From the NCBI GenBank assembly GCA_963821495.1, contig CAWGEA010000004.1, forward strand, positions 62,001 through 126,000: a stretch of 64,000 bases of DNA, given 5' to 3'. Positions 33,023 through 41,775 of this stretch are shown here, piece by piece. This stretch comes from AC-32 sp963821495 (GTDB lineage: Bacteria > Actinomycetota > Thermoleophilia > Gaiellales > Gaiellaceae). How positions within the stretch are numbered: the first letter of the stretch is position 1; every line of letters begins with the position of its first letter. The notes under the pieces were generated by a model. The model was not told where the DNA came from and made no database searches. It saw nothing but the letters and a program-made list of their open reading frames with translations. Both the position numbers and the translations under genes were made by a program.

Positions 33023-34201
33023 GTGTCCAGGCGCGATGCTCTTCGGATTGCGGCCGTGTGGGCGGTCTGGCTCGGCGCCATCCTCGTCACGCTCGCCATC
33101 GGCCTCGCGGCGGGCGCGTACGTGTGGGCTCCCGGTTGGGTCCAGCACGAAGGGCTCTGGCCGCTCTTCGCCTGGGACTACAACTGGTACGACCACATCG
33201 CGCGCGACGGCTACCCCGGCGGTCGCGGCGGACGCGAGTACGCGTTCTTCCCGCTCTGGCCCGTCGTTCTGCACTGGGCCGGGACACACTGGGACGCGGT
33301 CGTCGGAGCGGCCCTCGCGTGGGCGGCGAGCCTGGCGGCATTCCTCGGGGTCTCGGCGGGAATGTCGCGCTCCCGTCTCGCGTCCGCGCTCGCCCTCGCC
33401 TGCTGGCCGGGCTCCTTCGCGCTCGCGATCGCGTACCCGGACGCGCTCGCTCTCGCTGCCGCCGCGGGGGCGGCGGCGCTCGTGCTCCGGGGCCGCCCGC
33501 TTACGGCCGGCCTGGCCGGCGCGGTCGCCGCGCTCGCGCGGCCGAACGGCGTCCTGATCGCGCTGCCGCTCGCGTGGCTCGGCCGCGGCAAGGGCTGGCG
33601 CGGATGGCTGGGCGCTGCGCTGCCCGTTGCAGCGGCGGCGGCCGTGGAGGCGTACATCTGGGCGCGCAGCGACGACGCGACGGCGTTCTTCGACGCCCAG
33701 CGCCTGTGGGGCCGCGACGGGCCGCGCGGGCTCGGTCACTGGGTGGACCACCTCGGCGGTCTGCTCGACCGGCACGGCCTCGTCATCGGCCCGTTCGCAC
33801 TCGCCGCGGTCGCCGCGCTCGTGATCGCCTGGCGGCGCTTCGGTCTCTGGCCGACCGCGATCGCGGCCTACGCGTTCGCCGTCTCGATCCTGCTCGCCGC
33901 GACTCAGAGCCTGCAGGGGTTCGTCGACAGCGCCCGCGCCGCGCTCGTCCTGCCGCTGCTCGTCGTGCTCTGGCGGCTCGGCCCGCGCTACCGCCCCTGG
34001 GCCGCCTATGCGACCGTCGTCGTCGCGCTGCTGCTGCTCTCCGGGACGATGCAGAGCTTCGGCCGCCAGAGCCTGTTCGCTTTCCCGATCTTCTGGGCGA
34101 TCGCCGACGGGCCGCGGCCGTTCCGGTCGCCGGTGCTGGCCGCCCTCGGCTTCGCCGCCAACCTCACGCTCCTGCTCCTTCTGACACGCTTCGCGCCCTA
34201 G
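33023..34201 (+). CDS. PIG-V-like integral membrane mannosyltransferase
   Basis: 392 aa with about ten membrane helices. The luminal/periplasmic motif WDYNWYDHIARDGYPGG and then EYAFFPLWPVVL match the PIG-V/GT-C family (WDxxWYxxIAxxGY, FFPLxP). These enzymes use polyprenyl-phosphate mannose to glycosylate lipids or proteins outside the membrane. GTG 33023 is supported by a TAAGCT just upstream. The stop shares one base with the GTG of the next epimerase gene, so the pair forms an operon, probably for a surface glycan. Confidence 0.85.
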   Translation: MSRRDALRIAAVWAVWLGAILVTLAIGLAAGAYVWAPGWVQHEGLWPLFAWDYNWYDHIARDGYPGGRGGREYAFFPLWPVVLHWAGTHWDAVVGAALAWAASLAAFLGVSAGMSRSRLASALALACWPGSFALAIAYPDALALAAAAGAAALVLRGRPLTAGLAGAVAALARPNGVLIALPLAWLGRGKGWRGWLGAALPVAAAAAVEAYIWARSDDATAFFDAQRLWGRDGPRGLGHWVDHLGGLLDRHGLVIGPFALAAVAALVIAWRRFGLWPTAIAAYAFAVSILLAATQSLQGFVDSARAALVLPLLVVLWRLGPRYRPWAAYATVVVALLLLSGTMQSFGRQSLFAFPIFWAIADGPRPFRSPVLAALGFAANLTLLLLLTRFAP

Positions 34202-35301
34202 TGCCGGAGCACGTCCTCATCACCGGCGGGGCCGGCTTCATCGGCTCGCACCTCGGCGACGAGCTGCTGGCGGCCGGGTACCGCGTCCGTGCCCTCGACA
34301 GCCTGGTCGAGCAGGTGCACGGCGAGTCGCGGCAACGACCCGGCTATCTCACCGACGAGATCGAGCTCGTCGTGGCCGACGTGCGCGACGCGGAGGCCGT
34401 GCGCCGCGCGCTCGAGGGTGTCGAGGCCGTCGTCCACCTCGCGGCGCGCGTCGGCGTCGCCCAGAGCATGTACGAGCCGGCCGAGTACACCGCCGCGAAC
34501 ACGGTTGGCACTGGCGTCCTGCTCGAGGCACTGCTCGAGCGCCCCGTGCGCAAGCTGGTCGTCGCCTCGAGCATGAGCGTCTACGGCGAGGGCGCGTACG
34601 AGCCTGCGCCCGCGGTCGAGCGGACGCGCGAGCAGCTCGAGCAGGGCGACTGGGAGCCGCGCGGTCCGGCCGGCGAGCCGCTCCGCCCGGTGCCGACGCC
34701 GGAGACGAAGCGGCCGGAGCTCGCCTCGATCTACGCCCTTTCCAAACACGACCAGGAGCGGATGTGCCTGCTCTACGGCGCCGCCTACGGCGTGCCGGCC
34801 GTCGCACTCCGCTTCTTCAACGTCTACGGGCCGCGACAGGCGCTCTCGAACCCCTACACCGGCGCGCTCGCGATCTTCGCCTCGCGACTGCTCAACGGCC
34901 GGCCGCCGATCGTCTACGAGGACGGTGAGCAGCGGCGGGACTTCGTCCACGTGACCGACGTCGCCCGCGCGTGCCGGCTCGCGCTCGAGCGCGACGGCGC
35001 AGACGGCCGCACGCTGAACGTCGCCAACGGCCGGGAAGCGACGATTCTCGACGTCGCCCGACGGCTCGCCGGCCTGTTGGGCAAGGAGATCGAGCCGGAG
35101 CTGCCGGGCACCTTCCGCGCCGGGGACATCCGCCACTGCTTCGCCGATGTGACACGCGCGCGCGAGGCGCTCGGCTTCGAGGCCGGCGTCGCGCTGGACG
35201 ACGGCCTCGCCGAGCTCGCGGCCTGGCTCGAGGGGCAGAGCGCGACCGACCGCTTCGACGAGGCGGCCGCGCAGCTGAGGGGGCGAGGGCTCACGACGTG
35301 A
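34201..35301 (+). CDS. NAD-dependent nucleotide-sugar epimerase/dehydratase
   Basis: 366 aa extended SDR. LITGGAGFIGSHLGDELL is the NAD site; SSMSVYGEG and YALSKHDQERM (YxxxK) the catalytic residues; RFFNVYGPRQALSNPYTG and RRDFVHVTDVARA the sugar-nucleotide-binding regions. Closest to UDP-glucose 4-epimerase/dTDP-glucose dehydratase-like proteins; the substrate cannot be told. GTG 34201 overlaps the mannosyltransferase stop by one base. Together they suggest surface polysaccharide or glycolipid synthesis. Confidence 0.9.
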   Translation: MPEHVLITGGAGFIGSHLGDELLAAGYRVRALDSLVEQVHGESRQRPGYLTDEIELVVADVRDAEAVRRALEGVEAVVHLAARVGVAQSMYEPAEYTAANTVGTGVLLEALLERPVRKLVVASSMSVYGEGAYEPAPAVERTREQLEQGDWEPRGPAGEPLRPVPTPETKRPELASIYALSKHDQERMCLLYGAAYGVPAVALRFFNVYGPRQALSNPYTGALAIFASRLLNGRPPIVYEDGEQRRDFVHVTDVARACRLALERDGADGRTLNVANGREATILDVARRLAGLLGKEIEPELPGTFRAGDIRHCFADVTRAREALGFEAGVALDDGLAELAAWLEGQSATDRFDEAAAQLRGRGLTT

Positions 35302-35338
35302 GGTTTCGGGCCGGAGCCGCCCGGCAAGCGAGGGCCCG

Positions 35339-36352
35339 ATGAAGCTCCTGCACCGATCGCGGTCCGACGAGCTCGCCGCCGACGGCCACCCACCGCCCGA
35401 CGAGGCGCCCGAGCCGCAGCCCGAGCACGACGAGCCGCGGCTCGAGGACCCGGGCCCGGGCGACCTCTCGAAGCGCGACTACGTCGCGATCCTCAGGCGC
35501 GCCGCGAAGCAGGCGAGCGCCGACCACATCACCAGCCTCGCGGCGGCGCTCGCGTACTACGCGTTCCTCGCGATCCCCGCGACGCTCCTGATCGCGGCGG
35601 GCATCTTCGGCCTCGTCGCGGGCCCCGACGCGGTCACGACGGTCATCGACAAGCTCCACGGGGTCATTCCGAGCCAGGCGTCGAGCCTGCTCGAGGGAAG
35701 CCTGCGGCGCCTCACCGAGACGCAGGGCACGAGCATCACGCTGATCGCGGTCGGCGGCGTGCTCGCGCTCTGGTCGCTGAGCGGCGCGATGCAGAACGTG
35801 ATGTGGGCGCTGAACATGGCCTACGGCCGGGACGAGACGCGTGGGTTCGTCCGCCGGCGCATCGTCGCTGCGGGCATGGCCGTCTTCGCGCTGATGGGAT
35901 CGGCGCTCGCTCTCGGCCTGCTCGTCCTCGGCCCGCACCTGTCCCGCTGGATCGGCAACGCGGTCGGCAACACGAGCGTCGTCGAGATCGTCTGGTGGGT
36001 GGCGCAGTGGCCGATCCTGCTCGGTGGCCTTCTGCTCGCGCTCGCAGTCATCTACTACCTCGGGCCGAACGTCGAGCACCCGAAGTGGCGGTTCCTGAGC
36101 TTCGGCGCCATCTTCGCGGTCGTCGTCTGGCTGCTCGCATCCGGAGCGTTCGCCTTCTACGCGAGCCGCTTCGGGTCCTACAACAAGGCGTGGGGGTCGC
36201 TCTCGGCCGTGGTCGTGATGCTCACGTGGCTCTGGATCAGCTCCGTGGCGCTCCTGCTGGGGGCCGAGATCAACGCCGAGAGCGAGCGCAGCCGCGAGCT
36301 GCGACGGGGCGAGCCTGCGGTGCGGGAGTTGCAGGCGCGGGCGAAGGCCTAG
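35339..36352 (+). CDS. YihY/BrkB family membrane protein
   Basis: 337 aa. An acidic, Pro-rich cytosolic N-terminus (about 45 residues), then six membrane helices typical of YihY (formerly called RNase BN): HITSLAAALAYYAFLAIPATLL, GVLALWSLSGAMQNVMWALNMAYG, FVRRRIVAAGMAVFALMG, PNVEHPKWRFLSFGAIFAVVVW, FAFYASRFGSYNKAWGSLSAVVVMLTWLWISS and LLGAEINAE. Probably a transporter; function not established. The ATG at 35339 follows GCGAGGGCCC. Confidence 0.9.
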   Translation: MKLLHRSRSDELAADGHPPPDEAPEPQPEHDEPRLEDPGPGDLSKRDYVAILRRAAKQASADHITSLAAALAYYAFLAIPATLLIAAGIFGLVAGPDAVTTVIDKLHGVIPSQASSLLEGSLRRLTETQGTSITLIAVGGVLALWSLSGAMQNVMWALNMAYGRDETRGFVRRRIVAAGMAVFALMGSALALGLLVLGPHLSRWIGNAVGNTSVVEIVWWVAQWPILLGGLLLALAVIYYLGPNVEHPKWRFLSFGAIFAVVVWLLASGAFAFYASRFGSYNKAWGSLSAVVVMLTWLWISSVALLLGAEINAESERSRELRRGEPAVRELQARAKA

Positions 36353-36368
36353 CGCTCACGGCCTCGGC

Positions 36369-36374
36369 TAGAGT
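36369..36374 (+). promoter_or_regulatory. -10 element of leaderless promoter for aconitase
   Basis: TAGAGT ends 6 bases before the ATG at 36381. No clear -35 and no ribosome site are seen. Confidence 0.5.
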
Positions 36375-36380
36375 CGAGGC

Positions 36381-39116
36381 ATGGCCTCCGGAGCTACCGC
36401 AACCCTGCGCGCCGGAGATCGAACCCTCTCCTATGCGCCGCTTTCGTCGGTCGACGGCGTCGAGCGTCTCCCCTACTCGTTGCGGATCCTGCTCGAGAAC
36501 GCGCTCCGCAGCGGCTCCGCGAGCGGCGTCGAGGCGGTCGCACGGTGGGAGCCGCAGGCCGAGCCCAGCCGGGAGCTCGGCTTCCGGCCCGCGCGCGTGC
36601 TGCTGCAGGACTTCACCGGCGTCCCCTCGATCGTCGACCTGGCCGCGATGCGCTCGGCGATGGCCGACTTCGACGGCGACCCCGCGAAGATCAATCCGCA
36701 CATCCCGGCCGAGCTCGTGATCGACCACTCGGTGCAGGTCGACGCCTTCGCGACGCGGATGGCGATCGCGACCAACGTCGACCGCGACTACGAGCGCAAC
36801 GGCGAGCGCTACGCCTTCCTGCGCTGGGGCCAGGGTGCCTTCGACAACCTGAAGGTCGTTCCGCCGAACACCGGGATCGTGCACCAGGTCAACCTCGAGT
36901 ACCTCGCGCGCGTGGTCGAGGAACGCGACGGCGTCGCCTTCCCGGACACCCTGGTCGGCACCGACTCGCACACGACGATGGTCAACGGCCTCGGCGTGCT
37001 CGGCTGGGGCGTCGGCGGGATCGAGGCCGAGGCGGCGCTACTCGGCGAGGAGCTCTCGATGTTGGTGCCGCAGGTGGTCGGGGTGCGGCTCGACGGCCGC
37101 CTGCGCGAGGGCGCGACGGCGACCGACCTCGTGCTCACCGTCACGGAGCTGCTGCGGCGCACCGGCGTAGTCGGGAAGTTCGTGGAGTACTTCGGCCCCG
37201 GCCTCGAGGGGCTCGCCCTCGCCGATCGCGCCACGATCGGGAACATGTCGCCCGAGTACGGCGCGACGTGCGGCTTCTTCCCGGTCGACGACCTCACGCT
37301 GACGTACCTGCGCCTGACCGGCCGGCCCGAGGAGCGAGTCGCGCTCGTCGAGGCGTACTGCAAGGAGAACCTGCTCTGGCACGACGAGTCGGTCGAGCCG
37401 GAGTACTCGCAGGTGGTCGAGCTCGACCTCGCCACCGTCGAGCCGAGCCTCGCCGGGCCGCGCCGCCCGCAGGACCGCGTGCCGCTGACCGAGGCGAAGG
37501 ACTCCTTCCTCGACTCGCTTTCGAGCTTCGGCCACGGCTACGGCAACGGCACCGTCGACAAGAGCGTCGCCGACAGCTTCCCCGCGAGCGATCCCGGCTC
37601 GTTCCAGGAGCCGGGGCCCCACGTGACCGACCCGGATCCGGCCCAGGTGGCGACGGCAGAGCGGCCGGCCGTGCACACCGCGCGGGCCGCGGTCGACGGC
37701 GAGCAGATCGAGCTCCGGGACGGCTCGGTCGTGATCGCGGCGATCACGAGCTGCACGAACACCTCGAACCCGCAGGTGATGCTCGGCGCCGGCCTGCTCG
37801 CGAAGAAGGCGGTCGAGCTCGGCCTGGAGCGCAAGCCGTGGGTCAAGTCCTCGCTCGCGCCCGGCTCACGCGTCGTCACCGACTACTACGACAAGGCCGG
37901 CCTGACGCCGTTCCTCGAGCAGCTCGGCTTCCACACCGTCGGCTACGGCTGCACGACCTGCATCGGAAACTCGGGGCCGCTGCCGGAGACGATCTCGGCC
38001 GCCGTCGAGGAGGGCGACCTCGTCGTCTGCTCGGTGCTTTCGGGCAACCGTAACTTCGAGGCGCGCATCCACCCGGAGGTGAAGGCGAACTACCTCGCCT
38101 CCCCCCCGCTCGTGGTTGCCTACGCGCTCGCGGGTCGGATGGACCTCGATGTCGAGAGCGAGCCGATCGGGCAGGACCGCGACGGCAACGACGTCTTCCT
38201 GAAGGATCTCTGGCCGAGCTCGCAGGAGATCGAAGAGGCGGTCGCCGCCGCGCTCGACGGATCGATGTTCCACAAGCAGTACGCCGACGTCTTCACCGGC
38301 GACGAGCGCTGGCAGGCCTTGCCGGTGCCCGAGGGCGACATCTACGCCTGGGACGAGGGCTCGTCCTACGTCCAGCGCCCGCCCTTCTTCGCCGGGATGC
38401 CGCGCGAGCCGGAGCCGCTGACCGATATCGAGCGCGCGCGCTGCCTGGTCTCGCTCGGCGACAGCGTCACCACCGATCACATCTCCCCGGCCGGCTCGAT
38501 CAAGCCCGAGAGCCCCGCGGGCGAGTACCTGCTCGAGCACGGCGTCGAGCGCCGCTTCTTCAACTCGTACGGCGCCCGCCGCGGGAACCACGAGGTGATG
38601 GTGCGCGGCACGTTCGCCAACGTCCGGTTGAAGAACCTGCTCGTACCGGAGAGCGAGGGAACGTGGACGGCCCACTTCCCGGACGGCGAGGAGATGACGA
38701 TCTACGCCGCCGCCCAGCGTTACCGCGCCGAGGGCGTGCCGCTCGTCGTGCTGGCCGGCAAGGAGTACGGCTCCGGCTCCTCGCGCGACTGGGCCGCCAA
38801 GGGGCCGAACCTGCTCGGGGTGCGCGCGGCGATCGCGGAGAGCTACGAGCGCATCCATCGCTCGAACCTGCTCATGTGCGGGATCGTCCCGCTCCAGTTC
38901 CTGGACGGCGAGAGCCGCGAGAGCCTCGGCCTCACGGGCCGTGAGGAGTTCACGATCAGCGGGCTCGAGAACGGCGAGGCCTCGGAGGTCACCGTCCGCG
39001 CGGACGAGAAGGAGTTCCGCGCCCGCGTCCGGCTCGAGACCCCGAAGGAGCGCGACTACCTGCGCCACGGCGGGATCCTGCAGTTCGTGCTCCGCCGCTT
39101 TCTCGCCGAGGGCTAG
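36381..39116 (+). CDS. acnA: Aconitate hydratase A
   Basis: 911 aa, full length. Interconverts citrate and isocitrate in the TCA cycle with a [4Fe-4S] cluster. DSHTTMVNGLGVLGWGVGGIEAE is the aconitase signature. Cluster cysteines are in AITSCTNTSNP and GCTTCIGNSGPL. The swivel domain carries GSGSSRDWAAKGP. A non-conserved insert at about residues 380-440 (ADSFPASDPGSFQEPGP) is usual in actinobacterial enzymes. It probably starts leaderless. It may also act as an RNA-binding protein when iron is low, as known for other AcnA. Confidence 0.97.
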   Translation: MASGATATLRAGDRTLSYAPLSSVDGVERLPYSLRILLENALRSGSASGVEAVARWEPQAEPSRELGFRPARVLLQDFTGVPSIVDLAAMRSAMADFDGDPAKINPHIPAELVIDHSVQVDAFATRMAIATNVDRDYERNGERYAFLRWGQGAFDNLKVVPPNTGIVHQVNLEYLARVVEERDGVAFPDTLVGTDSHTTMVNGLGVLGWGVGGIEAEAALLGEELSMLVPQVVGVRLDGRLREGATATDLVLTVTELLRRTGVVGKFVEYFGPGLEGLALADRATIGNMSPEYGATCGFFPVDDLTLTYLRLTGRPEERVALVEAYCKENLLWHDESVEPEYSQVVELDLATVEPSLAGPRRPQDRVPLTEAKDSFLDSLSSFGHGYGNGTVDKSVADSFPASDPGSFQEPGPHVTDPDPAQVATAERPAVHTARAAVDGEQIELRDGSVVIAAITSCTNTSNPQVMLGAGLLAKKAVELGLERKPWVKSSLAPGSRVVTDYYDKAGLTPFLEQLGFHTVGYGCTTCIGNSGPLPETISAAVEEGDLVVCSVLSGNRNFEARIHPEVKANYLASPPLVVAYALAGRMDLDVESEPIGQDRDGNDVFLKDLWPSSQEIEEAVAAALDGSMFHKQYADVFTGDERWQALPVPEGDIYAWDEGSSYVQRPPFFAGMPREPEPLTDIERARCLVSLGDSVTTDHISPAGSIKPESPAGEYLLEHGVERRFFNSYGARRGNHEVMVRGTFANVRLKNLLVPESEGTWTAHFPDGEEMTIYAAAQRYRAEGVPLVVLAGKEYGSGSSRDWAAKGPNLLGVRAAIAESYERIHRSNLLMCGIVPLQFLDGESRESLGLTGREEFTISGLENGEASEVTVRADEKEFRARVRLETPKERDYLRHGGILQFVLRRFLAEG

Positions 39117-40654
39117 AACGTCAGCGACAGGTCGCGAATGTTGTTCGCGCCGATGAAGACGTCCCTGACCGTCACGTAGAGCCGCCTACCCCCGGGCGCC
39201 AGCTCCGAGGCGACGATCAGCTTCCCGTTGGTCCAGACGCCGACCTTCCCCGCGGGCGCGCTGGCAGCTCGACTTGCGAGCGGCACGACCCGCTCACCGA
39301 AGATCTGCGCGAGCTCGGCCGCGGTAGGCGCAGGCTCGCCCCGGTGGATGGCAAGCCGGATCTGGTGCAGCTTCTTCGTCCGGACGAAGTAGGCGAGGTC
39401 GCGCGCCGTGGCTCGCTCGGCGAGGAATCGTCGAGCGATCGGCGTGAACGGCACCTCGACGAGCTCGTGCGTCCCTTCCTCGTCGTTCCAGTAGCGACCG
39501 TACGTTCCAGAGATCTCGCAGACGTCGAACGGCGGAGACGGCATACCACCCATCGGGCCGCCGCCATTCTCTACGCGGGCGCCCATCGCTCGGGCGACGT
39601 GGGCGTTCGCGCCGCCGCCGATGGACTTCCAGCGACCGCCGCCAAACGCCACCTTCAGGCACCCCACGCTTGCCGTGTTGCTGCTCGTCCGCGAGGAACG
39701 GACCAGCCGCCGGTACGCCTCGCTCGAGGTCGAGGTAAAGCGGAGCTCCACGACCCCGTTGCGGTAGACGTCGGCCACCGCTTCGGGGGTGGTTTCGTGC
39801 TGGAGCGGTGCCTCGTTCGGCCGCTTGGGCGGTCCCGGCGACCACACCGAGCTCTCGGCCGTTGCCAAAGACGGGGCGAGGCGCCCGACGCCGGGTAGCG
39901 GCTCGCGGTAGACCTCCCTGCCGTTCCGGTCGTAGGCGGCAATCGCGATCCAGAGCCGGTCGGGAATCGAGCCGAAGGCGTAGGCATTGTCGCGGACCGG
40001 CGTCTTCAGGAGCGGGCCGCGCTTCGTTACGAGGCCGACGCTCGTCACGCCGCGGCCGGCGAGGCCCGACAGGCGCAGAAGCCGAACGTTTCGGTTCCGG
40101 GCAGAGGAGCCGAGCGACGCGTCGACGGTGATCGGCCGCTCGGGTGTCGGCACGACCTTGTGCCCAGGCGCGCCGGCATTGCAGCCAAGGTTCGTGATCC
40201 TCGAATCGCCGAAGGTCGGGTCGTGGCGACCACCAACCGGACCCGACGCCACGCAGGTCATCCCCCACGGATACCTGATGCGGTAATGCACCTGCGACCC
40301 GTCATTGGCAATCTCTTCAATGCTCGGAGCGCCCTCGCGACAGAAGGCTGTGGGCGACTTTCCGGGCTCGGCGCGGAGCTCCGGATGTGGGCACATTTCA
40401 GTCACGAGCGTCTCGCGGTCCCGCTGAGAGAACGAGCTGAGAGGGATGAGCTTGCCCTGGACGTCGAAGAGTCCGATCACCTCAGCACCGACCGCGAGCC
40501 CGACGGCGCCGAGCGCAACGAGCAGGGCCGCGGCCGCGACGACCACCTTCCCCGTCCGCCGTCGCACCCGCCGGCGCACGTCGCTCCAATCGCCGTCTGC
40601 CGGGCCGGTGAGCGCCTCGAAGCGCTCGCGCAGGCTGTCATCAGCGTGATTCAC
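39113..40654 (-). CDS. Membrane-anchored protein paired with an ECF sigma factor, probable anti-sigma
   Basis: 513 aa. A cytosolic start of about 35 residues (NHADDSLRERFEALTGPADG), one membrane helix (VVVAAAALLVALGAVGLAVGAE), then an extracytoplasmic part of about 450 residues with four to six Cys (EMCPHPEL, AFCREG, MTCVASG, LGCNAG, VGCLKVA, DVCEISG) that may form disulfides. No zinc anti-sigma motif. Its GTG overlaps the 3' end of the sigma gene by 14 bp, which is the main reason to call it an anti-sigma or sigma-controlled sensor. The large outer domain is unusual and not recognised. Confidence 0.72.
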   Translation of the reverse strand: MNHADDSLRERFEALTGPADGDWSDVRRRVRRRTGKVVVAAAALLVALGAVGLAVGAEVIGLFDVQGKLIPLSSFSQRDRETLVTEMCPHPELRAEPGKSPTAFCREGAPSIEEIANDGSQVHYRIRYPWGMTCVASGPVGGRHDPTFGDSRITNLGCNAGAPGHKVVPTPERPITVDASLGSSARNRNVRLLRLSGLAGRGVTSVGLVTKRGPLLKTPVRDNAYAFGSIPDRLWIAIAAYDRNGREVYREPLPGVGRLAPSLATAESSVWSPGPPKRPNEAPLQHETTPEAVADVYRNGVVELRFTSTSSEAYRRLVRSSRTSSNTASVGCLKVAFGGGRWKSIGGGANAHVARAMGARVENGGGPMGGMPSPPFDVCEISGTYGRYWNDEEGTHELVEVPFTPIARRFLAERATARDLAYFVRTKKLHQIRLAIHRGEPAPTAAELAQIFGERVVPLASRAASAPAGKVGVWTNGKLIVASELAPGGRRLYVTVRDVFIGANNIRDLSLTF

Positions 40655-41144
40655 GCGTCTCCTCCTGAAGTTGCTCCTCGAGCGCTGCCCTCGCCTGGGC
40701 GAGCGTGGCTCCCACGGTCCCTTCCTGGACTCCGCACGCGTGGGCGATCTGCTTGTACGACAGATCGGCGAAGTAGTGCAGGAACACGATCAGCCGGCGC
40801 TTGGGTGGCAAGGCGCGCAGCGCGGCGGCCAGCGCGGGGTCGCGCTCGGGCTCGACGAGAGCCGCCTCGAACGTGCCGTTCAGGCGCGCGCCCGACCGCC
40901 GCACGTGCTCGCGTGCTGTACGCAGGACGATGCGCCAGACCCAGCCCTCGAGCGTTCCCTCGCCGCGGAAGCCGCGACGGTGCCGCAGCGCCCGCGCGAA
41001 ACCCTCCTGCACCACGTCGCGAGCCGCCTCGTAGTCGCCGGTGATCGTCGCGACACCGTCGCGGAACCGGCCATAGCGCTCCCGGTAGAGCGCCTCGATC
41101 GCCTGTGCCCGTTCGTCCACCTGCTTCCAAGAGGCAGGGCGCAT
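40641..41144 (-). CDS. ECF RNA polymerase sigma factor
   Basis: 167 aa. Region 2: LYRERYGRFRDGVATITGDY then AARDVVQEGFARALRHR and FRGEGTLEGWVWRIVLRTA. Region 4: LRALPPKRRLIVFLHYFADLSYKQIAHACGVQEGTVGATLAQARAAL. ATG 41144 has an AAAGAT-type hexamer 5-6 bases upstream and no ribosome site, so it may be leaderless and possibly autoregulated. Coupled to the membrane partner that follows. Confidence 0.9.
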   Translation of the reverse strand: MRPASWKQVDERAQAIEALYRERYGRFRDGVATITGDYEAARDVVQEGFARALRHRRGFRGEGTLEGWVWRIVLRTAREHVRRSGARLNGTFEAALVEPERDPALAAALRALPPKRRLIVFLHYFADLSYKQIAHACGVQEGTVGATLAQARAALEEQLQEETRESR

Positions 41145-41174
41145 GCGAAATCTTTACTCACCCGAGAAACGCGA

Positions 41175-41202
41175 GGGCTCGCCCCGGCGCCAGGGCGAGC
41201 CC
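41175..41202 (-). terminator. Hairpin terminator after the PepSY-like gene
   Basis: On the minus strand a perfect 10-bp stem (GGGCTCGCCC / GGGCGAGCCC) with an 8-base loop, 15 bases after the stop at 41218, followed by TCGCGTTTCTC. It separates this gene from the sigma-factor gene downstream. Confidence 0.6.
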
Positions 41203-41217
41203 GTTCAGCGGCAGGAG

Positions 41218-41682
41218 CTACGCGCTCGCGCCGCTCGACGCCGCGGGAGCCCGGCCGGGCGGGGCAGGCATGCCCAACTCGACGCTCACGACGTCGAACT
41301 GCTTGTTCACGTACACGGTCGCGGGCGTCCCGTCGGCCTTGACCATGTGGGCCTCGTAGGCCGCGTTGCCGTCGGCGTCGGTCTCGACGCGGACGATCTT
41401 GCCGCCCGGAACCTTCGCCCTGGCGGCGGCCGTCACCTTGCTCAGCGCGTCACCGGTCAGCGGCGTCTCGTCGCTCCCCTGACGGCCCCAGGGCCGTCCC
41501 GCGCTGGGGGCCGCCGCCGGGCCGCCCGCGGCGATCTGCAGCCCGCCGCCCGCCCCCGAGCTGCCGGAGCTCGAGGTGCTGGCGGCGTTGGCGATGCCGT
41601 ACGTCCCGGCGGCTACGCCGAGTGCAATCGCGGCGATCACGACCACGCGCTCCGGCGACCACCGCCGTGTGTTGCCGTCCAT
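41218..41682 (-). CDS. Secreted or membrane-anchored PepSY-like protein
   Basis: 154 aa. One N-terminal hydrophobic segment (RVVVIAAIALGVAAGTYGIANA), a Ser/Gly/Ala/Pro linker, then a PepSY-like module (LTGDALSKVTAAARAKVPGGKIVRVETDADGNAAYEAHMV... GTPATVYVNKQFDVVSVE). PepSY domains often inhibit peptidases or sense signals outside the cell. ATG 41682 has AAAGGAGG. Upstream are four 11-bp direct repeats typical of an OmpR-family operator, so it is probably two-component controlled. Confidence 0.82.
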   Translation of the reverse strand: MDGNTRRWSPERVVVIAAIALGVAAGTYGIANAASTSSSGSSGAGGGLQIAAGGPAAAPSAGRPWGRQGSDETPLTGDALSKVTAAARAKVPGGKIVRVETDADGNAAYEAHMVKADGTPATVYVNKQFDVVSVELGMPAPPGRAPAASSGASA

Positions 41683-41731
41683 CTGTGGTGCCTCCTTTCG
41701 TCGACTAGGAGGCCAAGGTCGCAGCCGTGCC

Positions 41732-41775
41732 TGAGAGGCGCCTGTGAGGCGGCTGAGGACTTCGTGAGAGTTCAC
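41732..41775 (-). promoter_or_regulatory. Four 11-bp direct repeats, probable OmpR-family operator
   Basis: On the plus strand TGAGAGGCGCC, TGTGAGGCGGC, TGAGGACTTCG, TGAGAGTTCAC run head to tail with an exact 11-base period (41732-41775). On the coding (minus) strand they read as CTCA-type repeats (CCTCTCA, CCTCACA, GTCCTCA, ACTCTCA). The array lies about 50 bases upstream of the PepSY-like start and overlaps the stop of the DUF2079 gene. Direct repeats one helical turn apart are the usual target of winged-helix response regulators. Confidence 0.6.
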
